64,000 nt of DNA from JAHEJX01 sp041605955 (GTDB taxonomy: Bacteria > Actinomycetota > Acidimicrobiia > Spongiisociales > UBA5794): positions 5,853 to 69,852 of the forward strand of contig JBFIXI010000013.1 of the NCBI GenBank assembly GCA_041605955.1, in the 5' to 3' direction. The position numbers and the translations under genes were made by a program. Under the pieces are notes generated by a model, which worked only from the letters and a program-made list of their open reading frames with translations, did not search any database and was not told the origin of the DNA. Positions 25,904 through 35,097 of the stretch are shown here, in pieces; position 1 is the first letter of the stretch, and every line of letters starts with the position of its first letter.

Positions 25904-25952
25904 GAAACCGTTTGCCGCCCGCGTGGTCTTACACCTATGTAGTTTTCGCTGG

Positions 25953-25958
25953 TAATCT
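25953..25958 (+). promoter_or_regulatory. -10 box (TAATCT) of leaderless smc
   Basis: TAATCT, 9 bases, TTG. No ribosome binding site lies between, and the TTG is exactly where SMC proteins begin. Confidence 0.5.
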
Positions 25959-25967
25959 CGCCACGCC

Positions 25968-28900
25968 TTGCTGCTAAAGACGTTGTCTCTGGTGGGCTTC
26001 AAGTCCTTTGCCGATCGCACCAGGCTCGAGTTTGGGTCTGGTGTGAATGTCGTCGTGGGCCCGAACGGCACCGGGAAGTCGAATCTGCTCGACGCAGTGG
26101 CCTGGTGCCTCGGAACTCAGGCGGTGTCGGCGCTGCGCACCCGGCAGATGGCTGACGTCATCTTCGCCGGTACGGCCACCCGTCCCGCTTTGGGTCGAGC
26201 CGAGGTCTCGGTCACATTCACCAACGACAGTGGCCTGCTCCCCATCGACCTGGCGGAGATCACAATCACTCGCCGACTCCATCGCGACGGGACCTCTGAG
26301 TACGAGCTCAATGGGGCCGACTGTCGGCTGCTCGACATTCAGGAGCTGCTGTCCGACGGGGGAGTCGGGCGCCATCAGCACGTGCTGGTGAGCCAGGGCC
26401 AGATCGGCGAGGTGCTCAACGCGCGCCCCGACGAGCATCGGGCAGTCATCGAAGAAGCAGCCGGCATCACCAAGCATCGGGCGCGGCGCGATCGTTCGAT
26501 CCGTCGTCTCGAGCAGACGGCACTCGACGTGTCCCGGCTCCAAGACCTGCTCGAGGAGCACCGCCGCCGCTTGCGGCCGCTGAAACGTCAGGCGAATGCC
26601 GCTCTGAAGTACGACGGGGTAAAGGCAGACGCGGCGGCGCTGCGGCTGTGGGTTGCGGGGGAGAGCTTGCGGCAGCTGGCGGTGCGCGAGGAGACGGCCG
26701 CCGCCGAGCAGGCTCGACTCGAAGACCAGCTCGAGCTCAACAAGGGCGCGCTGGACGAGGTGGCGGCCGCTCTCGTCGGGTTGACGGCGGCCGCCGGGGA
26801 GGTCGGCGCCGCTCTGGAACGCGACACCGCAGCGGCTGCCCGGCTCGAGGCGACCAGCGAGCGGATCATGGGGGTCACGATGGTGGCCAAGGAACGGCGC
26901 GCTGCCCTCGAGAGCCGGATGATCGGTGCGGGCGCCAGACGGGCGGACTTGGCGAGCGAACGGGATGCGCTCGGTGAGCAGATCGAGGCTTCACACCAGG
27001 CGGAGCGCGACGCGGTCCAACAAGCCGAGTTGCGCCAGCTGAATCTGGCGCAACTCGACGACGAAGAGCGGTCCCTGGCCGAGCAGATCGCACTGCCGAC
27101 CGAAGGCGTGGTAGCCAATCTGCGCGGAGATCTGCGCGCGCTGGAGACGGCAGCCCACCGCGACGATCTCGAGCGGGGCCAGATACACAAGCGGCGCGAG
27201 GTAGTGGCCGCTCAGCTCGCCGAGGAAGCCGCTTCCGCCGAGGCCCTCATTGGGCAAATCCAGTCGGCCGACGCCGAGATAGGGCCGGTAGCCGCCGAAC
27301 ACCAGCGTCGCCATGAGGCCGCCGCGGCCGCCCAGCAGAGCGCCGAGGCGAGCGGGGCTGCCCGGCACCGAGCGCACGTGGCCGTCGAGAAGGCCAGGGC
27401 GCGGCTCGAGGCGTTGGAAAGCGCCCCGGTGGCTGGGACGGATCCCGAGGCGCGGGCGATTGCGCTGCGGGCCCGCGAGGTGATCGGGCCGATCATTGCC
27501 GAGTTGGATGTTCCTGCCGCACTGACAACCGCGGTCGCCTCGGCGCTGGGTGAGTGGAGCGAGGCGCTGCTGACCGAAAGCGCAGGAAGTGTCGCCGCCG
27601 TGGCCGCTTCGCTGAAGGCCAGCGGCCTCGGCAGTGTGGCGCTCATGGCTTTGCCACCGCCACACCCGGAGCCGGTTGCCCGCCGACTGGCAGCCCAACT
27701 GGGCCTGGTGGCGCTCATCGACCAGCTCGGGCCCGACGCCGACTCGGCCATAGCATCGGCCCTCCTCGGGGATGCCCTCGTCGTCGAGGGATGGTCGACC
27801 GGCTGGGACGTCGTCAACCGCCACCCGGAGCTGCGGGCGGTGACTCCCGAAGGCGACTTGATCTCCCGAGCCGGAATGCGCCTCGCCGTGGCCGACGGCG
27901 GCGAAGCAACGGTGGAGAAAGCCCGGCTCGCTGTGGAGCAAGCCAAGACCGACATGGCTCGAGCCGATAGCGCCCTAACCACTTGTCAGCGCGAGTTCAC
28001 GGTGGCGCGTAACCGGGAGCGGGAGATCCTGGAGCACCTCGAGAGCCTGGAAGCCAAGCTCGCCGGCCACACCGAAGCCCTCGGGCTTCACGAGAGGGCG
28101 CAAGCGGATCGGGTCGCGGAGCTGAATCGCCTCGAGGCGCGCCTCGCGGCCATCGGCGAGGCGATGGCAGTCCGCGCCGAACGCATGGAACAGCTCCGGT
28201 CGCGAATCGGCGAATTCGAAGGCGAAGAGCGGGTTCACCAAGAAGCATGGGAAGCGTTGAACGCCCGACGGCGGGCGGTGGGGGACCAGCGCGAGGAACA
28301 GCGGCGACTCGCCGAATCGGCGGCGGCCTCGTTGGCGGGCGCCGTCGAGCGGCGCAAGCTGCTGGAGGCTCGGCTGAAGGCGATCGGCCGGGAGCTGGTC
28401 GAGCTCGACGATGCTCCGGTGGTCGCCGCCGAGATCGAGGGCCTGCGGGCGATCGAAGCCGACGGCCGCGTCGCGTACGAGGTGACGCGCCATCAGATCG
28501 AGACTTTGCGGGAGCGGCAGCGAGAGCTGCGCGCCCAGGCTGGAGCGGCCGGCACCGAGCTGGAGGCCGCAGAGCGGCGCCGCCGTGAGCTGGAGGGTGC
28601 GATCAGCCAGGGGAAGGAGCGATCCAGCGAGCTCGCCATCGAGCTGGCCGAGGTGCGAGTCCGCCGCGAGTCCACGGCCGAGGGTCTGCGTCGCGACGCC
28701 GATGCGAGCGAAGAGCTGGCGCTGGCCGCCACCCGGCCCGAATTTCTTCACGATGAGGACCCGGAGGAGATGCTGCGCAGTCTCGAGGCGCAGCTGCGCC
28801 GCCTGGGACCGATCAATCCCCTGGCGGCGGCTGAATACGCCGAGCTGGCAGCCAAGGTCGCCGATCTCGACGAGCAGTTGCAGGACCTGGACGAGTCGCG

Positions 28901-29408
28901 CCGCGAGCTGCGCAAGGTGATAGCGGCTCTCGATGACGAGATGGCCGCCCTGTTCATGGCGGCGTTCGACGAGATCGCCGGCTACTACGAAGAGAACTTC
29001 GCGTTGGTCTTTCCCGGCGGCCGCGGCTCGCTGCGGCTGATCGATCCGACGAACCCGCTCGAGACAGGTGTCGAGATCTCCGCCCAGCCACATGGAAAGA
29101 AGGTCAGCCGGCTGAGTCTGTTGTCGGGAGGGGAGCGCTCACTGGCCGCCCTGGCCTTCCTTTTCGCCGTATTTCGCGCTCGGCCAAGCCCCTTCTACGT
29201 CCTCGACGAGGTCGAGGCAGCTCTCGACGACGCCAACCTGCGCCGCTTCTTGCGACTCGTCGACACGCTGCGCACTTCCGCCCAACTCGTCATCATCACG
29301 CACCAGCAGCAGACAATGGAGGCCGCCGATATCCTCTACGGGGTCACCATGGAGCCCGGCGGCTCGTCCAGCGTGCTGTCGCAGCGCCTGGAGCGCACTT
29401 CCGCCTGA
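25968..29408 (+). CDS. smc: Chromosome partition/condensin protein SMC
   Basis: 1146-residue condensin ATPase. N-terminal MLLKTLSLVGFKSFADRT and Walker A GPNGTGKSN at ~31-39, two long Ala/Glu/Arg-rich coiled-coil arms, a hinge at about 500-640, then the ABC signature LLSGGERSLAALA near 1055 and Walker B FYVLDEVEAALDD near 1080. The TTG start fits the standard M-x-LK beginning. It works with ScpA/ScpB, which are not in the window. ftsY follows 15 bp downstream, as in many actinobacteria. Confidence 0.95.
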   Translation: MLLKTLSLVGFKSFADRTRLEFGSGVNVVVGPNGTGKSNLLDAVAWCLGTQAVSALRTRQMADVIFAGTATRPALGRAEVSVTFTNDSGLLPIDLAEITITRRLHRDGTSEYELNGADCRLLDIQELLSDGGVGRHQHVLVSQGQIGEVLNARPDEHRAVIEEAAGITKHRARRDRSIRRLEQTALDVSRLQDLLEEHRRRLRPLKRQANAALKYDGVKADAAALRLWVAGESLRQLAVREETAAAEQARLEDQLELNKGALDEVAAALVGLTAAAGEVGAALERDTAAAARLEATSERIMGVTMVAKERRAALESRMIGAGARRADLASERDALGEQIEASHQAERDAVQQAELRQLNLAQLDDEERSLAEQIALPTEGVVANLRGDLRALETAAHRDDLERGQIHKRREVVAAQLAEEAASAEALIGQIQSADAEIGPVAAEHQRRHEAAAAAQQSAEASGAARHRAHVAVEKARARLEALESAPVAGTDPEARAIALRAREVIGPIIAELDVPAALTTAVASALGEWSEALLTESAGSVAAVAASLKASGLGSVALMALPPPHPEPVARRLAAQLGLVALIDQLGPDADSAIASALLGDALVVEGWSTGWDVVNRHPELRAVTPEGDLISRAGMRLAVADGGEATVEKARLAVEQAKTDMARADSALTTCQREFTVARNREREILEHLESLEAKLAGHTEALGLHERAQADRVAELNRLEARLAAIGEAMAVRAERMEQLRSRIGEFEGEERVHQEAWEALNARRRAVGDQREEQRRLAESAAASLAGAVERRKLLEARLKAIGRELVELDDAPVVAAEIEGLRAIEADGRVAYEVTRHQIETLRERQRELRAQAGAAGTELEAAERRRRELEGAISQGKERSSELAIELAEVRVRRESTAEGLRRDADASEELALAATRPEFLHDEDPEEMLRSLEAQLRRLGPINPLAAAEYAELAAKVADLDEQLQDLDESRRELRKVIAALDDEMAALFMAAFDEIAGYYEENFALVFPGGRGSLRLIDPTNPLETGVEISAQPHGKKVSRLSLLSGGERSLAALAFLFAVFRARPSPFYVLDEVEAALDDANLRRFLRLVDTLRTSAQLVIITHQQQTMEAADILYGVTMEPGGSSSVLSQRLERTSA

Positions 29409-29423
29409 CCACATCGAGGAGAC

Positions 29424-30434
29424 ATGCCACCCGCTGTCATCGCCGTCATCGTCGTTGTTGCCGTCATCGTTGTTGTAACTGTTGCGCTGGTCCTCCAGCG
29501 CCGCCGTGGGGCAGACACCCTCGCCGTCGCCCGGCCGGTCTCAGCTCCGTCCGAGACACTTCGCCAGCGGCTCGGCAAGACGCGGCGGGCTCTGGGCGAT
29601 CGGCTCAACTCGCTGCTCGGTCGCGGTGAGCTGGACACATCCTTCTGGGAGGCGTTGGAGGAGTCACTTGTCGCCGCCGATATGGGTGTGACGGCGGCGG
29701 CGCGCGTCGTGGCCGGCGTGAGGGAGCGACATCCCGATTCGGGGGCGGAGGCGCGGGCGGCACTCATCGAAGAGCTGCAAGGTCTCTTCGCCGCGCGTGA
29801 CCGCAAGCTGAACACCAATGCCCGCCCAGCGGTGATCCTGGTCGTGGGCGTCAACGGATCGGGAAAGACCACGACGATTGCCAAACTGGCCGCCCTGATG
29901 AAGGAATCGGGCAGGTCGGTGCTGCTCGGATCGGCCGATACGTTCCGGGCCGCCGCCGATACGCAGCTACGCACCTGGGCGGATCGCGTTGGGGTCCCGG
30001 TGGTTGGCGGCGGCGGAGCGACCGACCCCGCTTCGGTTGCCTTCGACGCCTATCAATCCGCCGTGGCTCGCGGATCTGATGTGCTCATCATCGACACCGC
30101 GGGTCGGTTGCATGCCAAGACAAACCTCATGGACGAGCTCGGGAAGGTAGCCCGGATCCTGATCCGGGAGGCGGGAGCTATCGATGAGGTGTTGCTGGTC
30201 GTCGACGGCACCATGGGCCAGAACGCACTGGCCCAAGCGGAGGCATTCGCCGCCGCAGTCGGCGTGACCGGACTGGTGATCACAAAGCTGGACGGTTCCG
30301 CCAAGGGCGGTGTTGCCGTCGCCGTCGAGCAAGACCTGGGCATCCCCGTCAAATACATCGGCGTGGGTGAAGGCATGGACCACTTGGTCAGCTTCGACCC
30401 GGCGGCGTTTGTCGACGCCCTCGTCGGCGAATGA
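29424..30434 (+). CDS. ftsY: Signal recognition particle receptor FtsY
   Basis: 336 residues: an N-terminal transmembrane segment (about 3-24), a short linker, the N domain and the NG GTPase with GVNGSGKTTT (G1), DTFRAAA, DTAGR, TKLDGSAKGG and the terminal GVGEGMDHL. The acidic A domain of E. coli is replaced by the membrane helix, the usual actinobacterial form. Its partner Ffh is encoded 10 kb downstream. GAGGAGA precedes the ATG; it overlaps cdd by ATGA. Confidence 0.95.
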   Translation: MPPAVIAVIVVVAVIVVVTVALVLQRRRGADTLAVARPVSAPSETLRQRLGKTRRALGDRLNSLLGRGELDTSFWEALEESLVAADMGVTAAARVVAGVRERHPDSGAEARAALIEELQGLFAARDRKLNTNARPAVILVVGVNGSGKTTTIAKLAALMKESGRSVLLGSADTFRAAADTQLRTWADRVGVPVVGGGGATDPASVAFDAYQSAVARGSDVLIIDTAGRLHAKTNLMDELGKVARILIREAGAIDEVLLVVDGTMGQNALAQAEAFAAAVGVTGLVITKLDGSAKGGVAVAVEQDLGIPVKYIGVGEGMDHLVSFDPAAFVDALVGE

Positions 30435-30856
30435 GCTATAAACCGACGATGAGTGAGCCACGTCCCGATGCTGCCGACCTGATTGCTGCCGCGCGCGAGG
30501 CCGCCACGCGAGCGTACGCTCCCTATTCACGCTTCCGGGTCGGGGCGGTAGCAGTTGCCGACGACGGACGCATCTTTGCCGGAGTCAACGTCGAGAATGC
30601 TGCGTACGGCTCGACGATGTGCGCCGAGGCCACTGCGCTGGCGGCTGCGGTCTCCGCCGGGGTGCGGCGAATCCCTGTCGTAGCCGTCGCTTGCCTCGAC
30701 GGCGAGGACTGCTCCCCATGTGGCAACTGCCGCCAACTGATGGGCGAGTTCGGCGTCCAGGAAGTCATCGTCGAGGATCCCGCCGGGGGGACCCGCAGCC
30801 TCCCCCTCAGTGCGTTGCTGCCGCACGCGTTCGGGCCCGGTTCCTTACCTTCCTAG
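30431..30856 (+). CDS. cdd: Cytidine deaminase
   Basis: Deaminates cytidine/deoxycytidine for pyrimidine salvage. The 141 residues contain the zinc site as MCAEATAL (Cys and catalytic Glu) and SPCGNCRQ (two Cys), with YSRFRVGA before them. Coupled to ftsY by ATGA; a second ATG six codons on is possible. Thymidine phosphorylase, PNP and Upp genes follow within 10 kb. Confidence 0.94.
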   Translation: MSYKPTMSEPRPDAADLIAAAREAATRAYAPYSRFRVGAVAVADDGRIFAGVNVENAAYGSTMCAEATALAAAVSAGVRRIPVVAVACLDGEDCSPCGNCRQLMGEFGVQEVIVEDPAGGTRSLPLSALLPHAFGPGSLPS

Positions 30857-31071
30857 CTGTGGGTCCCCTAGCTTTTGGGGCGTGTCTGCCGGCTAAAGGC
30901 TCGCCGCCGGAAGTCCGATACCTTTGGGGTCCTCTCACCTTCGGTGTAGGTGGTTGCGCTAAGCAACACCTTGTCAGCACTCCGATCCGAGGACAGCCGG
31001 CGTGCAGGCTCTAGGTGGGATCACCTGCCGCCATACCGGGCCAAGGCTCGGATGGAACCTTACGGTTCCGC
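30857..31071 (+). ncRNA. Structured untranslated RNA downstream of cdd, unknown class
   Basis: A gene-free stretch rich in hairpins: CCCC/GGGG around 30885-30900, CACC-TTCG-GGTG (~30948-30960), GTTGC-GCTAA-GCAAC (~30963-30977), AGGTGGGATCACCT (~31012-31026) and GGAACC-TTAC-GGTTCC (31054-31069), running into the strong terminator-like hairpin. No 6S, tmRNA, SRP RNA, RNase P or riboswitch consensus was recognised. It could be a cdd 3' UTR, an independent small RNA, or, read on the other strand, the 3' UTR of the etf operon. Confidence 0.4.
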
Positions 31072-31108
31072 AAAGGAACCGGCGCCATTACCCAGCGCCG
31101 GTTCCTTT
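31072..31108. terminator. Strong bidirectional terminator-like hairpin
   Basis: A perfect 14-bp stem, AAAGGAACCGGCGC with GCGCCGGTTCCTTT, and a 9-base loop. It ends with CCTTT on both strands and separates cdd/ncRNA (forward) from etfA (reverse), whose stop is 5 bases away. The preceding GGTTCC (31064-31069) can compete for GGAACC (31075-31080), so an antiterminator is possible. Confidence 0.75.
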
Positions 31109-31112
31109 GCTG

Positions 31113-32063
31113 TTAGCCCCGATTCTTCAGCGCGGCGATCAGTGCAGGCACGACGTTGTGGACGTCGCCCACGATCCCGAGATCGGCGATTCCGAAGATC
31201 GGTGCTTCCGGATCCTTGTTGACGGCGATGATCGTCGTCGAATCCTTCATGCCGACCAGGTGCTGCATCGCCCCGCTGATCCCGCAGGCGATGTAGACGT
31301 TGGGCTTGACCGTCTTGCCCGTCTGGCCGACTTGATACGAGTAGGGAACCCAGCCCGCATCGACGACGGCGCGGGTGGCGCCCACCGCCCCGCCCAGCAG
31401 GCCGGCGAGCTCGTTCATCATCTCGAACTTGGTGGCATCGCCCAGGCCCCGTCCGCCGGACACGACGATGTCCGCTGCTTCCAGATCGGGTCCGGCGGAA
31501 GCCTCAGTGTGTTGCGACAGCAGCTCGACGTCGCCGGCGTGCCCCACATCGGGCAGCTCGACGGCCGTCACCTCGGGGGAGGTGTCGCCTCCGGGCTCGG
31601 CTGCGAACGCCTTGGGTCGGGTGATGACGAGGGCGGGAGCCCCATCCGCAAAAGCCGTCACCACCCGAGTCGTGCCGCCGAGGATCTCATTGACTACGTG
31701 AATCGAATCCCCGTCGACCGTCACGTCGACGGCGTTCGCCAAGACCGGCTTCCCCAGCCGAGCCGACAACCTGCCGGCAACGTCGCGATCGACGTTGCCC
31801 ATACCGAAGAAGATCATGTCCGGCTGCTCCGACTCGACGGCGGCCGCCATGGCGGCGGCGATCACGCCTGCCGGCGTTCCGCCGGGAACCAGCAGGACGC
31901 GTCCGGCACCGTGGGCGCCCAGCATGGCCAGCGCCGACTCGGATCCTTCACCCACGTGCACAGCGGCGACCTCGCCACCGAAGCTGCGCACTTTGGTCAT
32001 CGCCTCGAGTGCGGCCGAGGATGCAGCTCCGTCGGATTCCGTTGAGAAGATCCAGGACTTCAT
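31113..32063 (-). CDS. etfA: Electron transfer flavoprotein alpha subunit
   Basis: Takes electrons from acyl-CoA dehydrogenases to the quinone pool. The 316 residues carry the FAD-binding C-terminal domain: VSGGRGLG, GATRAVVDAG, YQVGQTGKTVKPNVYIACG, ISGAMQHLVGM and AVNKDP. The ATG overlaps the etfB stop by one base (TGATG); a GTG one codon upstream is less likely. Confidence 0.95.
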   Translation of the reverse strand: MKSWIFSTESDGAASSAALEAMTKVRSFGGEVAAVHVGEGSESALAMLGAHGAGRVLLVPGGTPAGVIAAAMAAAVESEQPDMIFFGMGNVDRDVAGRLSARLGKPVLANAVDVTVDGDSIHVVNEILGGTTRVVTAFADGAPALVITRPKAFAAEPGGDTSPEVTAVELPDVGHAGDVELLSQHTEASAGPDLEAADIVVSGGRGLGDATKFEMMNELAGLLGGAVGATRAVVDAGWVPYSYQVGQTGKTVKPNVYIACGISGAMQHLVGMKDSTTIIAVNKDPEAPIFGIADLGIVGDVHNVVPALIAALKNRG

Positions 32064-32827
32064 CACACCACCTTCACTTCCTCGAGCTTCTCCAAGATGC
32101 GGAGATGGCCCTCGCCGTCGTCTTCGATCACGTCGCCTGCTTGGCGGGCGGGCACAGATTCGACCGCCACGATCGTCTGGTTGACAGTCGGTGCGACCCC
32201 GAGGTCGGCTGCGGTGAGGATCTCCACCGGTTTCGACTTGGCTTGCATGATCCCCTTGAAGGTGGGGTACCGCGGCTCGACGAGGCCGGACGTCACGGAG
32301 AGCACGGCGGGTAACGATCCGGCGACTACGTCGTAACCCGCTTCCGTCTGTCGCTCGATGCGGATCTTGCCGTCGACGTATTCGACCTTGCGGGCAAAGG
32401 TGAGGGAGGGCGCTTCCATCAACTCTGCTACTTGCTGGGGCACGACCCCGGTGTAGCCGTCGGTGGACTCCGTACCGGCTATTAGCAAGTCGGCGCCGGC
32501 TCGCTGGGCCGCGGCGGCGAGGACACGGGCCGTGGTGAGGGCGTCGGCGCCGCGCAGTGCCGGGTCCTCTACCAAGATGGCGCCGTCGGCGCCCATGGCC
32601 AAAGCCTGGCGGATGCCTTGCTGGCTCCCGCCGGGCGACATCGACAGCAGCGTGACCGAGGCGTCGTCGCCGATCTCGTCGGCCAGTTGGAGGGCGACTT
32701 CGACGCCGTAGCGGTCTGTGTCGTCGAGCACCTGGTCGTTCGGTCTCACCACGAAATGGGTGTTCGGATCCAGCTCATAGGGCGAAGCCGGGTCGGGGAT
32801 CTGCTTGACACATACGACGATTTTCAT
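32063..32827 (-). CDS. etfB: Electron transfer flavoprotein beta subunit
   Basis: 254 residues with MKIVVCVKQIPDP at the N-terminus, the AMP-binding stretch and ADLLIAGTESTDGYTGVVPQ; partner of EtfA in the same operon. The C-terminal DLG and GHLRILEKL match the EtfB recognition loop and tail. A five-codon ORF ends over its start codon. Confidence 0.95.
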   Translation of the reverse strand: MKIVVCVKQIPDPASPYELDPNTHFVVRPNDQVLDDTDRYGVEVALQLADEIGDDASVTLLSMSPGGSQQGIRQALAMGADGAILVEDPALRGADALTTARVLAAAAQRAGADLLIAGTESTDGYTGVVPQQVAELMEAPSLTFARKVEYVDGKIRIERQTEAGYDVVAGSLPAVLSVTSGLVEPRYPTFKGIMQAKSKPVEILTAADLGVAPTVNQTIVAVESVPARQAGDVIEDDGEGHLRILEKLEEVKVV

Positions 32828-32841
32828 GGCGTTGGCTTCAT
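32824..32841 (-). promoter_or_regulatory. Possible five-codon leader ORF (MKPTP) overlapping the etfB start
   Basis: ATG AAG CCA ACG CCA TGA: its stop overlaps the etfB ATG as ATGA. A GAGGAG lies 12 bases before this mini-ORF, whereas etfB itself has no good ribosome binding site, so etfB may be translated by coupling. It could also be chance. Confidence 0.3.
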
Positions 32842-32913
32842 GGCTTAGGGGCGCTCCTCAATCGAACCGACGAGCGATGTTACGAGCTTTCGGACGACCC
32901 GCAAAGACCACGG

Positions 32914-33738
32914 TCAAAGGACGGGCAGGCGAGGAAGGAGGTTCATCAAGAGCGCGGAGAACCGATCCTTGGCACGGGCCGCGATTTCGGTCACCTCTTC
33001 GTGCGACAACGGCTCGGCGCTGATGCCGGCCGCCAGGTTGGTGACTAGGGAGATGCCGACTACGGCGACCCCCATATGGGCCAGCGCGATGGCCTCGGGA
33101 ACGGTCGACATCCCGACCAGGTCGGCACCGAGCCTTGCCAAGGCCTGGATCTCAGCAGGCGTCTCGTAGCTGGGTCCGAGCTGCCAGGCGTAGACCCCTT
33201 CCTTGTATTCGATGCCGACCTCGGCGGCGGCCTTGGCGACCACCTCGCGCAGCTCCGCCGGATATACCGCGGATAGATCGGGAAAGCGGGGCCCCAACCG
33301 GTCGTCGTTCACCCCGACCAGCGGATTACGGGCGACCAAGTTGAGATGGTCCTTGATGATCACCAGGTCGCCGGGAGCGAGACCCGCACCGATTCCTCCG
33401 GACGCGTTGGTGAGGATCACATTGCGGCATCCGGCAAGTGCCAGGGCGCGCACCCCGAACACGACCTCGTCGAGCTGCCACCCTTCGTAGGTGTGCACGC
33501 GGCCGGCCACGATCAGCAGCCGAGTGCCGTCCAGCTCAGCGGAGGCGAGCTTGCCGGCATGGCCTGCGACGCGCGGTTGCGGAAAACCCAACTCGGCGGA
33601 GTCCATCGTCACGGCGCCACCCAGCCGGTCGACGAACCCGCTGAGGCCGGAGCCGAGGACCAGCCCGACATCGTGGGCATCCCGACCGCTGCGGGCCGCG
33701 ATCTCTTGCGCGGCCCGGCGGAGGGCTTCGTAGCTCAT
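32914..33738 (-). CDS. punA: Purine-nucleoside phosphorylase (trimeric type)
   Basis: Phosphorolysis of (deoxy)inosine and guanosine. The 274 residues have VLGSGLSG (phosphate loop), GRVHTYEG, LTNASGG, GPSYETPAEI, VGMSTVPE and TNLAAGIS, the full set of the PNP/MTAP trimeric family. Adjacent to thymidine phosphorylase, giving a nucleoside-salvage pair. Confidence 0.93.
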   Translation of the reverse strand: MSYEALRRAAQEIAARSGRDAHDVGLVLGSGLSGFVDRLGGAVTMDSAELGFPQPRVAGHAGKLASAELDGTRLLIVAGRVHTYEGWQLDEVVFGVRALALAGCRNVILTNASGGIGAGLAPGDLVIIKDHLNLVARNPLVGVNDDRLGPRFPDLSAVYPAELREVVAKAAAEVGIEYKEGVYAWQLGPSYETPAEIQALARLGADLVGMSTVPEAIALAHMGVAVVGISLVTNLAAGISAEPLSHEEVTEIAARAKDRFSALLMNLLPRLPVL

Positions 33739-33745
33739 GGCGCCG

Positions 33746-33751
33746 ACCCTA
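33746..33751 (-). promoter_or_regulatory. -10 box (TAGGGT) of leaderless punA
   Basis: Reverse-strand TAGGGT, 7 bases, ATG, inside the 24-bp gap after deoA; an internal promoter. Confidence 0.5.
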
Positions 33752-33762
33752 CCGGGTCGTGG

Positions 33763-35076
33763 TCACGCGATGCGGCTGAGCAATAGAGATGGCGGCGCTA
33801 CCGCCTCGGAGCTGATGGCCCATGCCCTCTCCAGCATCGGCAGCGCTGCCGTCAGCTGGTCTGGAGTGGAGTAGTGGATGGTGGCCAGCTCGTCGCCTTC
33901 CTGTACGCCCTCGCCGATCTTGGCCGCCAGCACCACCCCAACCGTCGGGTCGATGTTGGCATCGGCTGTGGTGCGGCCCCCGCCGAGACGGACCACCGCC
34001 TGCCCGATGGCGAGGGCGTCACAATCCCGAACGAAGCCTGCCGCCCGGGCCCGTAACGTGTACTGATTTGGCGCCGCATCGAGCGGTCGTGTGCCATCGA
34101 CAATCGCCGGGTCCCCTCCCTGTGCTGCGACGACATCGCGGAACTTGGCCAGCGCCGCTCCGGTGCTCACTGCGCGTCTCACCATCGAGATGGCGGCGTC
34201 GGCGTCGCGTGCCAAGCCGGACAGCACCAGCATCTCTACGGCCAGGGTACGAACCACCTCCACGAGATCAGGCGGGCCGCCGCCCCGCAGCACGTCCAGC
34301 GACTCTTCGATCTCCAGGGTGTTGCCCACCTTGAGGCCGAGCGGTTGGTCCATCGCCGTGAGGTGGGCAACCGTCCGGGTGCCGTAGCCGCGTCCGATGG
34401 CCGCCATGGTCTCGGCCAGCTGCGTAGCCTCGGCAACGGTCTTCATGAAGGCCCCCCTGCCCACCTTGACATCCAGGACGAGGCCGTCGAGATCTTCAGC
34501 CAGCTTCTTCGACATGATCGAGGACGCAATCAGCGGGATGGAGGGAACCGTTCCAGACGCGTCGCGCAGCGCGTATATCTCCTTGTCGGCGGGAACCAGG
34601 GTCTTGGTTTGTCCGGCCAAGACCAGCTGGTGGTCGCGGAGGGCGGCCACGAAATCATCCGGAGCGATGTCCGTGGAGAAGCCCGGGATCGATTCCAGCT
34701 TGTCGAGTGTGCCGCCCGTATGGCCGAGGCCCCGCCCGGACATCATGGGAACCGCTACCCCGCACGCCGCGACTATGGGTGCCAGCGGGATCGACACCTT
34801 GTCGCCGACGCCTCCGGTGGAGTGCTTGTCGATCTTCGGCAGGGAAACGCTCGACAGGTCGAGAACTTCACCGGAATGCAGCATGGCCTCCGTCCACGCT
34901 CCCAGCTCGACGTCGTTGAGCCCCCGCCACACGATCGCCATGAGCAACGCCGACATCTGATAGCGCTCGATGCTGCCGGCGGTGTATGAGCTGATGATCC
35001 AGCCGATCTCGTCGGCGGTCAGCTCGCCCCCGTCACGCTTGCGCCCGATGAGCTCAACGATCGAGTGGGTTGTCAT
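33763..35076 (-). CDS. deoA: Thymidine phosphorylase
   Basis: Splits thymidine/uridine to base and sugar phosphate. The 437 residues contain KHSTGGVGDKVS (phosphate-binding), MMSGRGLGHTGGTLDKLESI (family signature), the LVPADKEIYALRDASGTV segment and DVKVGRGAF. Full length for a dimeric pyrimidine-nucleoside phosphorylase. Upstream of punA on the same strand. Confidence 0.94.
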   Translation of the reverse strand: MTTHSIVELIGRKRDGGELTADEIGWIISSYTAGSIERYQMSALLMAIVWRGLNDVELGAWTEAMLHSGEVLDLSSVSLPKIDKHSTGGVGDKVSIPLAPIVAACGVAVPMMSGRGLGHTGGTLDKLESIPGFSTDIAPDDFVAALRDHQLVLAGQTKTLVPADKEIYALRDASGTVPSIPLIASSIMSKKLAEDLDGLVLDVKVGRGAFMKTVAEATQLAETMAAIGRGYGTRTVAHLTAMDQPLGLKVGNTLEIEESLDVLRGGGPPDLVEVVRTLAVEMLVLSGLARDADAAISMVRRAVSTGAALAKFRDVVAAQGGDPAIVDGTRPLDAAPNQYTLRARAAGFVRDCDALAIGQAVVRLGGGRTTADANIDPTVGVVLAAKIGEGVQEGDELATIHYSTPDQLTAALPMLERAWAISSEAVAPPSLLLSRIA

Positions 35077-35097
35077 AGGGCGCCAGTATGGCGCTGA

